A stretch of 64,000 nt of DNA from JALHST01 sp963798435 (GTDB taxonomy: Bacteria; Bacteroidota; Bacteroidia; Flavobacteriales; Flavobacteriaceae). Below are positions 43,392 through 51,306 of the stretch, one piece after another. The stretch is taken from positions 186,001 to 250,000 of the forward strand of contig CAWCTF010000008.1 in the NCBI GenBank assembly GCA_963798435.1. Reading direction: 5' to 3'. Within the stretch, counting starts at the first letter, position 1. The number at the start of each line of letters is the position of its first letter. A model generated the notes under the pieces. It saw nothing but the letters and a program-made list of their open reading frames with translations, was not told the origin of the DNA and ran no database searches. The translations under genes were made by a program, and so were the position numbers.

Positions 43392-43505
43392 TTACATATT
43401 CGTTTTCAAAAATTCCATTAGGTAATCCGTTGCTAAAAGGACCATTCTTTTTCCATCAATCCCTTTCGAAGCTTTGGGATGGACCACGGTCCCATACTGC
43501 GGAAC
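43392..43505 (-). pseudogene. Possible gene tail (creatininase-like?)
   Basis: An open minus-strand stretch after a stop reads VPQYGTVVHPKASKGIDGKR then MVLLATDYLMEFLKTNM. The GTVxxPKASKxxGxxxxxxATDYLxEFL pattern resembles the ends of creatinine amidohydrolases. No start or N-terminus is present. The rest of the gap to 43767 has nothing I recognise. Confidence 0.25.
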
Positions 43506-43767
43506 TTAAAACAATCCCCTCTGGGCTTTGATGGTCGGTTTAATCTGCAAGCGTTTTTGCCTTGCAGCTGCAACAGCAAGGAGAAAAAACCCGGCATCGA
43601 TTTTAAAGTTCTTTTTGTATAAAGATATTAGGTAGGTTGATATTTTTTGAATTTGGGAATGAAAAATGGCAGTCTAAGAAGTAAATTCCGCCCTATAGAA
43701 AAATAAATTTCCAAAAGCATATATTTATTGCCTCCGTACGCTTTGTTCAACGTTATTAAAATCCAGC

Positions 43768-44502
43768 TTATTGTTTTTGCTTCTCCCATTGGGCAGCCTC
43801 CTTGTGAAAAACCAATTTCCAGATGCCCTGTTTTTTATAGTAAATATTCGTAATAAGCTGCAAGGCTACAAATATTAAAAGATTTACCAAGGCATTTAGT
43901 ATGGGCACCATATCAACGGGCAGTAGATAGGCCATGCCAAAAATAATTATCGCATTTAAAAGGATGCCTCCGCCCCAAATAATCGTAGATATCCTCCAGA
44001 CTCTCCGAAATTTTGGAATCCGTGTCCAAAGTTCTTCCAAATGTTCCTTGGAGACCTTCATCCGTTGCAACAAATAGGCAGCAATGGTAAAAACAATAGG
44101 CCTTTTAAAAAGTAGCGATATCAAAAAGCCACCTCCGATGATTGCAGTAAAAAATCCGGACTTGGCCAACATAAACCGGGCGCTTCCAGTAATAAAAGCC
44201 AAAGCAACGCTAATGCCCAAAATGGCCAACATGAAAATTCCGAGCCAGTCGATTTTTCGTTTCTTAATGAATTGAAATACCTGAAAGCCCACAAAAGGAA
44301 TTGCACCTATCATCAGCGCAAAAAATGCATTTATGTCCATGGCCCGAAGCCCATAATAGACTGCAAGGGGATAGACCAGGCTAAAAAGGATAACTGGCCC
44401 CAAATTGCGGATAAGCCCGAATACCCTTTGTTTTGTTTCGTGGCCAATATCATGGGGAACTTTAGCATTAGTATTTTTTGGCGTCTGTTTCATTTTTTTC
44501 AA
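43768..44502 (-). CDS. VC0807-like integral membrane protein
   Basis: 244 residues with six membrane helices. The order fits the VC0807 family (related to septation protein A): LGPVILFSLVYPLAVYYGLR, FFALMIGAIPFVGFQVFQF, DWLGIFMLAILGISVALAF, TGSARFMLAKSGFFTAIIGG, then FKRPIVFTIAAYLL and a final helix pair. N-terminal region charged and cytoplasmic. Function unknown. Alternative start ATG at 44493. Confidence 0.75.
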   Translation of the reverse strand: MKKMKQTPKNTNAKVPHDIGHETKQRVFGLIRNLGPVILFSLVYPLAVYYGLRAMDINAFFALMIGAIPFVGFQVFQFIKKRKIDWLGIFMLAILGISVALAFITGSARFMLAKSGFFTAIIGGGFLISLLFKRPIVFTIAAYLLQRMKVSKEHLEELWTRIPKFRRVWRISTIIWGGGILLNAIIIFGMAYLLPVDMVPILNALVNLLIFVALQLITNIYYKKQGIWKLVFHKEAAQWEKQKQ

Positions 44503-44712
44503 TCATTAATTTCGAGACTGTTCTCTTACATTGATGCAGAAGTTCCACAAAAAGTTTAACGCGCATCGCACTAGGCAGTCTATAATTCCTAAATGGCCAA
44601 GTTTGCTTGGCAAGTATTTTTCAATCAATTTACATAGATTCTTCCTTCCCTGCTAATTGCGAGGAAACCGCTAATCATAATTGCATTTTTGAGTTTTAAA
44701 TATTAACTTTCT

Positions 44713-45180
44713 TTAAGTTCTTATGGTCGATCTTTGGGAATTATGTATGAGCAGGCTTATAATCAAACAACTAAACCCGAATAGGTTCAAAATTGCCCTT
44801 ACCGCATGGGAATACTCCCAGTTCTTCCTTTGAAGCTCCCAATTGTCGGGTAATTCCGACCAGTTTAAAGTAGCTTGGTTCGCAGGGAGCGTATAAAGGA
44901 AAAAGACTACCAGGCTTAGAACAAAAGTTGAAAATGCCAAGATCAAATATGTTAATACATGTTTTCTTTTTCGTTCTATAAATGCCCAGACAGCGGTTAA
45001 AACAATGGCCCCTATTTCAAAAATTCCCAACAAGGACCATCCGCTGTATATACCTTGAACGGTGAGGTAATCGTTCTTTGATAAAGGCAATTTATTGGGT
45101 ATTTCGAGCAAATGGGCCATTAATGCGGATAGTGTTATGGCTACAATTAGGATTGTTGTAAATCGGAGTACATTTTTCAT
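44713..45180 (-). CDS. Four-helix membrane protein, DUF1772-like
   Basis: 155 residues with helices FTTILIVAITLSALMAHLLE, LLGIFEIGAIVLTAVWAF, VLTYLILAFSTFVLSLVVFF and AILNLFGFSCLIISLLIH. The loop PANQATLNWSELPDNWELQR then KNWEYSHAVRAIL is the kind of motif seen before helix four in DUF1772/anthrone-oxygenase-like proteins. Function unknown. It sits upstream of the broken methyltransferase gene region on the same strand. Confidence 0.6.
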   Translation of the reverse strand: MKNVLRFTTILIVAITLSALMAHLLEIPNKLPLSKNDYLTVQGIYSGWSLLGIFEIGAIVLTAVWAFIERKRKHVLTYLILAFSTFVLSLVVFFLYTLPANQATLNWSELPDNWELQRKNWEYSHAVRAILNLFGFSCLIISLLIHNSQRSTIRT

Positions 45181-45209
45181 TTTTCTATTGTCTTAAACAA
45201 AGAGCATTT

Positions 45210-45800
45210 TCAATGTGTTTCATTTTTTGTAACGTTTATTTTATATATTTTAACGAACGGAATAAGGGTATCATAAACTGTCCAATCCAAGCATTGTGTT
45301 TCCGCTAGAATTCCTTCCATATATCCTTGTTTTTTAAATGCTTTAAAATTGCTGTAATGGCCGGAAAATTGTTGATCGAGCCATAACAGAAACTTCTGTT
45401 GCGCCGTTTTAGGTCGCGAAAATCCACAGACCAGAACCGTAACCGATATTTCGCACATTTTATTCAGTAGGTAAATAGCTTGCGACATTGGAATGACATG
45501 GAAAAATAGACTGGCAATCGAAAAATCGTAGATTTCCGAAGACCTAAAATTTTTCCCGAATTCTTAACATATAAAATCAATGTTGGTAATGTTCCTCCTT
45601 TCTTTTTGTTTTAAAGCATGGTCGATAAGCGTGTTTGATTTGTCGATGCCCAATCCATATTTGATTTTTTGGGAAAGTTTAAAAAGCAGATCCCCATCAC
45701 CGCATCCGAATTCAATGAGTGTTGAGGTCGGCTCGATCAACTCCATCAATTGATTCCGAATCGGGGCAAGATTATCTCCGGACTTTAACTTTACTTTCAT
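45210..45800 (-). pseudogene. Class I SAM-dependent methyltransferase with an in-frame stop
   Basis: Starting at ATG 45800, the N-terminal part has motif I (STLIEFGCGDGDLLFKL) and YGLGIDKSNTLIDHALKQ. A TAA at 45564-45566 interrupts it after NIDFIC. The same frame then continues EFGKNFRSSEIYDFSIASL, FFHVIPMSQAIYLLNKM and CGFSRPKTAQQKFLLWLDQQ to a stop at 45210. Both halves are in one frame (312 nt apart). The 197-codon whole looks like one methyltransferase with one nonsense codon. Confidence 0.65.
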
Positions 45801-45814
45801 TTTATGAATTTGGA

Positions 45815-46238
45815 TTAATGCGTTTCAATGGCTGGTCTTTTTTGTTTTTTGTTACTCCCGATCATTATGATGAAACGTAGGACAGTAAGAAATACCGTAA
45901 ACAAATAAGGTATTACCGGAAAATATAGATTTGGGTTTCATCGTTGGTATAATAGGTAAAGGTCATTGTCAATAACGGGGGCGCGATACTGGTTGCCAAT
46001 CCAAGAAGACCGCGCCAACTTCCTTGAAGTTCGCCCTGTTCGTTTTTTTTGGTACGAAGAATGCATCGATATTTTGAAAGCCGGTACTTTGCATACTACC
46101 TATCACATAGATTACCATGGTAGGGTTCAATAACCACTCGACATTTGAAAATGCAATCAATAGAAGTCCGTTAATTGAAAAGAACAAACCGAAAATTGTC
46201 ATTTTAAGGTCTCCAAACTTCTTGGCCAAAAACGTCAT
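45815..46238 (-). pseudogene. MFS transporter (TetA-like) 3' half, frameshifted
   Basis: The frame reads LAKKFGDLKMTIFGLFFSIN, LLLIAFSNVEWLLNPTMVIY and SMQSTGFQNIDAFF, the middle of a major facilitator protein. At a run of eight A (plus-strand T8, 46033-46040) the frame is lost; with one extra A it continues NEQGELQGSWRGLLGLATSI and PPLLTMTFTYYTN. A second shift near a TATA duplication leads to PVIPYLFTVFLTVLRFIIMI. The N-terminal six helices are missing because the frame begins directly after the next gene. Remnant, not functional. Confidence 0.65.
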
Positions 46239-46242
46239 TTTT

Positions 46243-46746
46243 TTAGCTGTTCTTTAAATTCATGAGTTTCAATAGTAACGGGACCAATCCGATTGATACA
46301 GCAACAAAAATTGCGACTCGAGCATAATTTAAGGTTTTCCATAGATTGGCCCGCTTATCCAAATCCGTTGCGGAACTTAAGCCTTCAGATATATTTTGGA
46401 ACTCCATGATATTTGTTGCAAAATAGGCGAGTGTCCAAGCCCTTACGGCAACATGAATTGCAAAGAATATCAACAATCCATTTCTGATAGGGTTCAATTT
46501 CCAACAAAAGACAATTGCCAATATGAAGGTCAGTTCGTGCAAAGAGTGAAAAACTATCCAAAAGGTCTTTAAACTTGTACCGTTTTTGTCAGTTAACAAA
46601 GAGAATGTTTCCGGCGGATTTGCCGTCCATTTTGGGACCAGAACGGCCGTTTCAAAAATCTGTGCGCCGTTCATTAAAAAATAGGCCAATATCGTTATGA
46701 GCATCCATAATTCCGCCCTTGATAAATAACTTTCCGTAATGTTCAT
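46243..46746 (-). CDS. Four-helix membrane protein of the MarR operon
   Basis: 167 residues with four hydrophobic helices (LWMLITILAYFLMNGAQIFE, WIVFHSLHELTFILAIVFCW, GLLIFFAIHVAVRAWTLAYF, ARVAIFVAVSIGLVPLLLKL). The FETAVLVPKWTANPPETF loop seems conserved. I cannot name the family. It starts 5 nt after the MarR gene stop, so it is probably regulated by it. Confidence 0.65.
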   Translation of the reverse strand: MNITESYLSRAELWMLITILAYFLMNGAQIFETAVLVPKWTANPPETFSLLTDKNGTSLKTFWIVFHSLHELTFILAIVFCWKLNPIRNGLLIFFAIHVAVRAWTLAYFATNIMEFQNISEGLSSATDLDKRANLWKTLNYARVAIFVAVSIGLVPLLLKLMNLKNS

Positions 46747-46750
46747 TGTT

Positions 46751-47197
46751 TTATTTTTTTAGATCTTGGGTTACGTTTTTCATGATTTCAGTTGCCGATC
46801 TGAGGTATCTTACAATCACATTCAATTCCTCCTCTGAAAATGTATTGGTCAACTCTTGAGTTCTTTTTTGCAAGTCGGTAAAAATGGGTTGGAGAAGTTC
46901 AATAGTTTTATGAACGTTTGGAACTATCAGCACTTTTCTACGGTCATTTTTATCAGCTTTTCGCTGTAGGAGTTCCTTTTTCTCAAGCCTGTCGATCAAC
47001 CCAGTTACTGAACCTGTTGTTAATCCTGTAATCTCCGCAATCTCTCCAGCTGACATTACTTCGTTTTTAATAATAAGTCCGAGGTATTTGTGATCCGTTC
47101 CAGAAAGCCCGACTTTACGAGCTATTGCTTCATGCATAAGAATAGAGGTGTCAGAATAGGTTCTGGTAATTTCACTGAAATTTTCGGTTGTTTTCAT
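46751..47197 (-). CDS. MarR family transcriptional regulator
   Basis: About 148 residues from ATG 47197 (MKTTENFSEITRTYSDTSIL). The winged-helix core is ILMHEAIARKVGLSGTDHKY, EVMSAGEIAEITGLTTGSVT and GLIDRLEKKELLQRKADKND. The frame extends to an ATG at 47275, but that lies upstream of the likely promoter (47223-47264), so the shorter start is chosen. Four nt separate it from a membrane protein gene that it probably controls, together with itself. Confidence 0.9.
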   Translation of the reverse strand: MKTTENFSEITRTYSDTSILMHEAIARKVGLSGTDHKYLGLIIKNEVMSAGEIAEITGLTTGSVTGLIDRLEKKELLQRKADKNDRRKVLIVPNVHKTIELLQPIFTDLQKRTQELTNTFSEEELNVIVRYLRSATEIMKNVTQDLKK

Positions 47198-47222
47198 TTC
47201 TTTATTTATCTTGTTTAATAAG

Positions 47223-47264
47223 TATCTTGGAAACAAAGATAAAAGTATTAGAATATTCGGCCAA
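47223..47264 (-). promoter_or_regulatory. MarR promoter with overlapping palindrome
   Basis: On the minus strand TTG (47262-47264), 20 nt, TATCTTTG (47234-47241). A perfect 6-bp inverted repeat TATCTT-N7-AAGATA (47223-47241) covers the -7 box, the typical position of a MarR autorepression site. Confidence 0.65.
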
Positions 47265-47617
47265 CTAATTTTCAAGATTATTTTGGTAATGAATACTTCT
47301 AACTAATAAAAAGTTTTTTGGCATCTGTGTTATATACTGCTACCATACTATTCGATTTTGTTTCCCTTATCCTACCAAAGGGAAGTGAATAATCGATTGT
47401 TCAATCTCTTTGCAGCGAGAATTTAGGTATACATTTTTCGGCCCTTGACTAGCGTGTCATGGATTGTGAGGGCTGGTAAAAATGTAGGAGGCAGCCTCTT
47501 TTCCTTCCAGGGCACCCATTTTCAACATCATCACCATTAGGGATTTATATTTATAATTCAATTCTAATGATCGGCAAGTTGACACCTCCATTTTAGAAAA
47601 GGGAGTGGCTTTAAAAA
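47265..47617. other. Intergenic gap, nothing recognised
   Basis: About 350 nt between the MarR promoter and the next minus-strand gene's 3' end. No frame, hairpin or repeat stands out. Confidence 0.4.
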
Positions 47618-48028
47618 TTATCTCGCTATTTGCTTCTCCTTAATCCGTATGCCCAATAATATCACCACCACATAAATAGCGATAGCAACGGTATCAACCA
47701 ATGTATCTTTAAGCGCCGAAGCATTGTACAATAAAGTTCCTCCAAAGATGACCATCCAGCGAATGATCATTAAAATTGCAATCATCCTGGCTGCAAATCT
47801 GACCTTTGACAGGTCTTTATGAAACGACATTAAAATAAAAGCCACACCAAAAAGGATGTTTTCCGCCGTGATAATATGCCAGACATAGAAGAATACGGTT
47901 CTTATGCTATCGGTTATAGTAGTGACTTCAAGTTCTGGCAGCACAACATCCTGTCCGTTCCATGCATGTGAAAAGGAAAATAGAATCGCAAGGATCCCAG
48001 CAATCAAATAATAATAATTCTTGATCAT
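47618..48028 (-). CDS. Four-helix membrane protein
   Basis: 136 residues: YYYLIAGILAILFSFSHAWN (could serve as signal-anchor), FFYVWHIITAENILFGVAFI, ARMIAILMIIRWMVIFGGTL and TVAIAIYVVVILLGIRI. A conserved-looking FSHAWNG and YVWHIITAE suggest a heme- or quinone-associated family, but I do not recognise it. It follows the lipoprotein gene by 16 nt on the same strand, so one operon. Confidence 0.6.
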   Translation of the reverse strand: MIKNYYYLIAGILAILFSFSHAWNGQDVVLPELEVTTITDSIRTVFFYVWHIITAENILFGVAFILMSFHKDLSKVRFAARMIAILMIIRWMVIFGGTLLYNASALKDTLVDTVAIAIYVVVILLGIRIKEKQIAR

Positions 48029-48044
48029 ATCGTTCGTTTTTTAT

Positions 48045-48485
48045 CTAATTGACGGGGACTTCCACTTCGAGATATTCGGGATCCCCGTTTGTATCTTCGC
48101 CCTTATAAAAACGAAATGTATAAGGTTGATCGTAAACGACCCTAAACAAAAAACTGTCTGTAACTTCGGTAACTTCCTGAGTGCATAGTTGATCACTATA
48201 CGTTACACCTACCGCAACAACTTCCCTAACCGAAGTGTCTTTCGGATAGACATCAAAGCCCTGAAAATAGGTGCACCCATCGGGTCTTACATAACTGACC
48301 TGTATCTCATACAATTCGCCTTGGTTAAACGAATCGGGCAGTTCGACCTCCAATATCTGCAATTTTTTAAAGGCAACGTTGGAGCCATTATCATCGTCAT
48401 TACAGGAATTCATTCCTAAAAACGCTAGGATAAGCAAAACCTTTACTGTGTCTTTTATAAATCTGTTTCTTTTTAAAAATTTCAT
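48045..48485 (-). CDS. Lipoprotein of unknown function
   Basis: About 146 residues from ATG 48485. The signal ends FLGMNSC, followed by an acidic DNDDDNG-like linker typical of surface-exposed Bacteroidota lipoproteins (here CNDDDNGSN). The rest looks like one Ig-like beta domain (ILEVELPDSFNQGELYEIQV, VSYVRPDGCTYFQGFDVY, FLFRVVYDQPYTFRFYKG) with a possible disulfide between its two Cys. Co-transcribed with the downstream membrane protein. Confidence 0.7.
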   Translation of the reverse strand: MKFLKRNRFIKDTVKVLLILAFLGMNSCNDDDNGSNVAFKKLQILEVELPDSFNQGELYEIQVSYVRPDGCTYFQGFDVYPKDTSVREVVAVGVTYSDQLCTQEVTEVTDSFLFRVVYDQPYTFRFYKGEDTNGDPEYLEVEVPVN

Positions 48486-48491
48486 TACCAT

Positions 48492-49167
48492 ACAATTTGT
48501 TTTTTTTGTTGCTAATTCTTTTATAATATCTATTCGTTCCGACTTTTTGATTCCCTTCTAGGACTTGCGGCCCTTTAAATAAAATTCCTTTTTGCACCCA
48601 CCCAACGGGCTGATATTTTACATAAAATCGTTGGTTGGGAAGTTTGTCTAAGTTTTGGTGGGAAAGGTCATACGTAAATTCGGACGGAATTTTTTAGTCC
48701 ACCTATACCAGTATACGCATATTATGTATAGGCCAAGTATTGGTTTTTTGGATGCCTTAATACTGCCTTCAATCTATTAATGTTAGTGAAGAACATTTTG
48801 TCGTATCCCTAAAAAAATTGACGTATAACAATAATCAAAGAAAAGGAATACCAGATAGGCCCTAAACGACCCTAAAATTCAGTGAGATTATGCTCACAAC
48901 AGTAGGGTCAATTCGGAAAACTTCTGTATGAGACTACAAAAAGGGCACATTTTAAAAATAGTTATGCATTGGAAATAGGTTCTTTAAATGGCCATAGTGT
49001 TACAATTAATTAGGGTCTGATTTTATCTCGCGACCGTCTTAAAACCCCTTCAGTATTCTCCTAATATTATCATATATTTGAAAGTGGCCCAGGGGGAACA
49101 TAGCTATATACAGGGATTTCCGGTGGGAACTTAAGCCCAATGGACATTTTGGCAAATTCACATTAAA
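48492..49167. other. Long divergent intergenic region with one two-tier hairpin
   Basis: No gene seen in 676 nt. A hairpin at 48868-48909 has an outer 7-bp stem GACCCTA/TAGGGTC and an inner 5-bp stem GTGAG/CTCAC with loop ATTATG. It lies 260 nt upstream of the GH31 gene and lacks a T-run. No convincing promoter box pair found. Confidence 0.5.
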
Positions 49168-50790
49168 ATGCAAATGAGAAATACATTCCTAATTTCATTC
49201 CTTATCGCGCTAGCTGTCAACACCTATTCCCAAAACCCAGGGAACGTTGAAATAACAATGCTTCCTGGAGAATATTGGTGGGGCGGACTCAGCGCTATCG
49301 GCCATAATACCCCGTATGATTCACAAACCATTGAAAGCCATGACCTTTGGGGTGACAACCAAGGAAATCAAGCACAACCGTTGCTGCTCTCCAACAAAGG
49401 GAGATACGTTTGGAGCGAATCTCCGATAAAATATTCCTTTGATAAAGGACAGATACTAGTAACTACGAGAGGGGGTGAAATTCAATTTGGAACTGCCGGT
49501 AAGAATTTACGCGATGCCTATAACTATGCCGTTGCAAATTTTTTCCCTCCGAACGGAAAAATACCAGAGAACCTGTTATTTACAAAACCACAATACAACA
49601 CGTGGATCGAATTGACCTATAACCAAAATGAAGCGGATATTTTAAAATATGCACAAGCGATTCTTGATGAAGGGTACCCGCCGGGAGTACTAATGATAGA
49701 TGACAATTGGCAGGAGAGTTACGGCACATGGACGTTTTCGGCGCGAAGATTCAAGGACCCAAAAGGAATGATAAAAAAGCTTCATGATATGGGGTTTCAG
49801 GTCATGGTATGGGTATGTCCTTTCGTAAGTGCCGACACAGAAGTATTTAGATATTTGGCCAAAGAAGGAATGCTATTGCTCGATGCTGATAGCACAGAAG
49901 AAGTGGTCTGGTCCAACACAATAGACAAAGCGGCCATTATTCGATGGTGGAACGGGGCAAGTGCTTGTTTGGACTTAAGCAACCCAAAAACACAGCAGTG
50001 GTTTGAGGCACGGTTAAAATTCTTAATGGATGAATATGGCGTAGATGGTTTCAAATTTGATGCAGGTGACGCTGATTTTTACGCTGGGGGTGTTGTGTCT
50101 TTTATACCGGGGACCAATCCCAACGATCATACCACCTACTTTGCAAAAATTGGGTTGAAATTCCCATTGAATGAATATCGGGCTTCTTGGAAAATGGCAG
50201 GATTGCCATTGGCGCAGCGGCTAAGGGACAAGAACCATAATTGGGATGACCTTCAAAAGCTTATTCCTGATTTAATGTCCCAAAGCATCATGGGATATGC
50301 CTATACGTGTCCTGATATGATCGGTGGAGGGGAGTACCAATCCTTTGAGAATGCAACGACCATCGATGAGGAACTGGTAGTGCGTTCTGCCCAAGTGCAT
50401 GCCTTGATGCCTATGATGCAATTCTCGGTGGCGCCATGGCGCGTCTTGTCAAAGGAAAATAACCAATTGTGCCTTGATGCTGCACTGCTACATACTAAAA
50501 TGGGAAACCTGTTGCTGGATTTAGCGGAACAAGCATCAAAAACGGGAGAGCCGATCGTAAAACCAATGGCCTTGGCATACCCTAATAACAACTATGAAAC
50601 CATTAAGGACCAATTCATGCTTGGAGACCACATATTGGTTGCCCCTGTGGTTAAAAAAGGAGCGCGCAAACGAAACGTAGTTTTGCCAAAAGGGAAATGG
50701 AAAGCTGAGGATGGCAAGGAATACAGAGGCGGTAGGGTAATTGAAATCGAAGTGCCCTTAAGTCGCTTGCCATATTTTACAAATATATAA
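49168..50790 (+). CDS. Glycoside hydrolase family 31 protein (alpha-glycosidase), exported
   Basis: 540 residues with a signal peptide (TFLISFLIALAVNTYS). The (beta/alpha)8 barrel begins around residue 145 (QYNTWIELTYNQNEADILKY, PPGVLMIDDNWQESYGTW). The catalytic nucleophile is Asp298 in VDGFKFDAGD. The late-barrel segment QRLRDKNHNWDDLQKLIPDL probably holds the acid/base Asp, and YTCPDMIGGGEY closes the active site. Shorter than typical GH31 (600-800) because the distal C-terminal domain is small. Likely an alpha-glucosidase, alpha-xylosidase or sulfoquinovosidase-type enzyme in the periplasm; specificity unknown. A second ATG (49174) is also possible. Confidence 0.88.
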   Translation: MQMRNTFLISFLIALAVNTYSQNPGNVEITMLPGEYWWGGLSAIGHNTPYDSQTIESHDLWGDNQGNQAQPLLLSNKGRYVWSESPIKYSFDKGQILVTTRGGEIQFGTAGKNLRDAYNYAVANFFPPNGKIPENLLFTKPQYNTWIELTYNQNEADILKYAQAILDEGYPPGVLMIDDNWQESYGTWTFSARRFKDPKGMIKKLHDMGFQVMVWVCPFVSADTEVFRYLAKEGMLLLDADSTEEVVWSNTIDKAAIIRWWNGASACLDLSNPKTQQWFEARLKFLMDEYGVDGFKFDAGDADFYAGGVVSFIPGTNPNDHTTYFAKIGLKFPLNEYRASWKMAGLPLAQRLRDKNHNWDDLQKLIPDLMSQSIMGYAYTCPDMIGGGEYQSFENATTIDEELVVRSAQVHALMPMMQFSVAPWRVLSKENNQLCLDAALLHTKMGNLLLDLAEQASKTGEPIVKPMALAYPNNNYETIKDQFMLGDHILVAPVVKKGARKRNVVLPKGKWKAEDGKEYRGGRVIEIEVPLSRLPYFTNI

Positions 50791-50937
50791 TGCCTGGAAA
50801 CCTTGGCTTTTGCATGACCGTTAAAGAACGTTTTATAGGACGCTGTACTATTGCTTAAAGCTGACGTATTCAATTTTGCAATGAAACGTTCGGACTGCCC
50901 ACCATTCCTCAAATATCGCCAAAGAAGTTTCACAACT

Positions 50938-51090
50938 CACTTCAAATGTTTTTCCAGAAACGCTATAACTTTTGTTCGAATGTTCTGCATCGAACATCTC
51001 ACCAAAATGCGGTGCATCTTTTATCATACTCAATTCGTTTGCGACACCTTTAATCTTTAACCAAGAACTTAATAATTGAGATTGTTTTGG
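50938..51090 (-). pseudogene. Duplicated 3' end of the esterase gene (relic)
   Basis: Its translation (QSQLLSSWLKIKGVANELSM, IKDAPHFGEMFDAEHSNKSY) copies the last part of the intact esterase at 54161-54316 (QSQLLSSWLTVKGVENELII, VPDAPHFGEMFDVENIRTKV). By eye about 78% nucleotide identity over 150 nt with a net 2-nt indel that breaks the frame. Both copies are on the minus strand and flank the IorAB-type gene pair. The rest of the 50791-51306 gap has no recognisable gene. Confidence 0.75.
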
Positions 51091-51306
51091 TTGGCGGTTA
51101 GAACAACAAGATACTAAACTATCCCTTAATGGAATCACGCTATTCAAGCAGACATATGCCTGAACACACATCGTAAAAAATCGCAGAAGTAACTGTGGTT
51201 GGTCCCAATATCGGGAGGGATGAAGGCTAATGTGAATATTGGGCCATGAATCGCATAACCACCACACTATTTTTCTAAGGAAAAACGCCAAGTTTGGAAT
51301 AATCGG

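Noticed and set aside
26704..45800. Alternative genetic code or stop-codon suppression explaining the three internal stops
   Set aside because: All the intact housekeeping genes end normally at TAA, TAG or TGA and contain no internal stops, so decay of accessory genes is the better explanation.
47198..47275. Longer MarR start
   Set aside because: It lies upstream of a clear promoter and operator, so it is not transcribed from it; the shorter start also matches typical MarR length.
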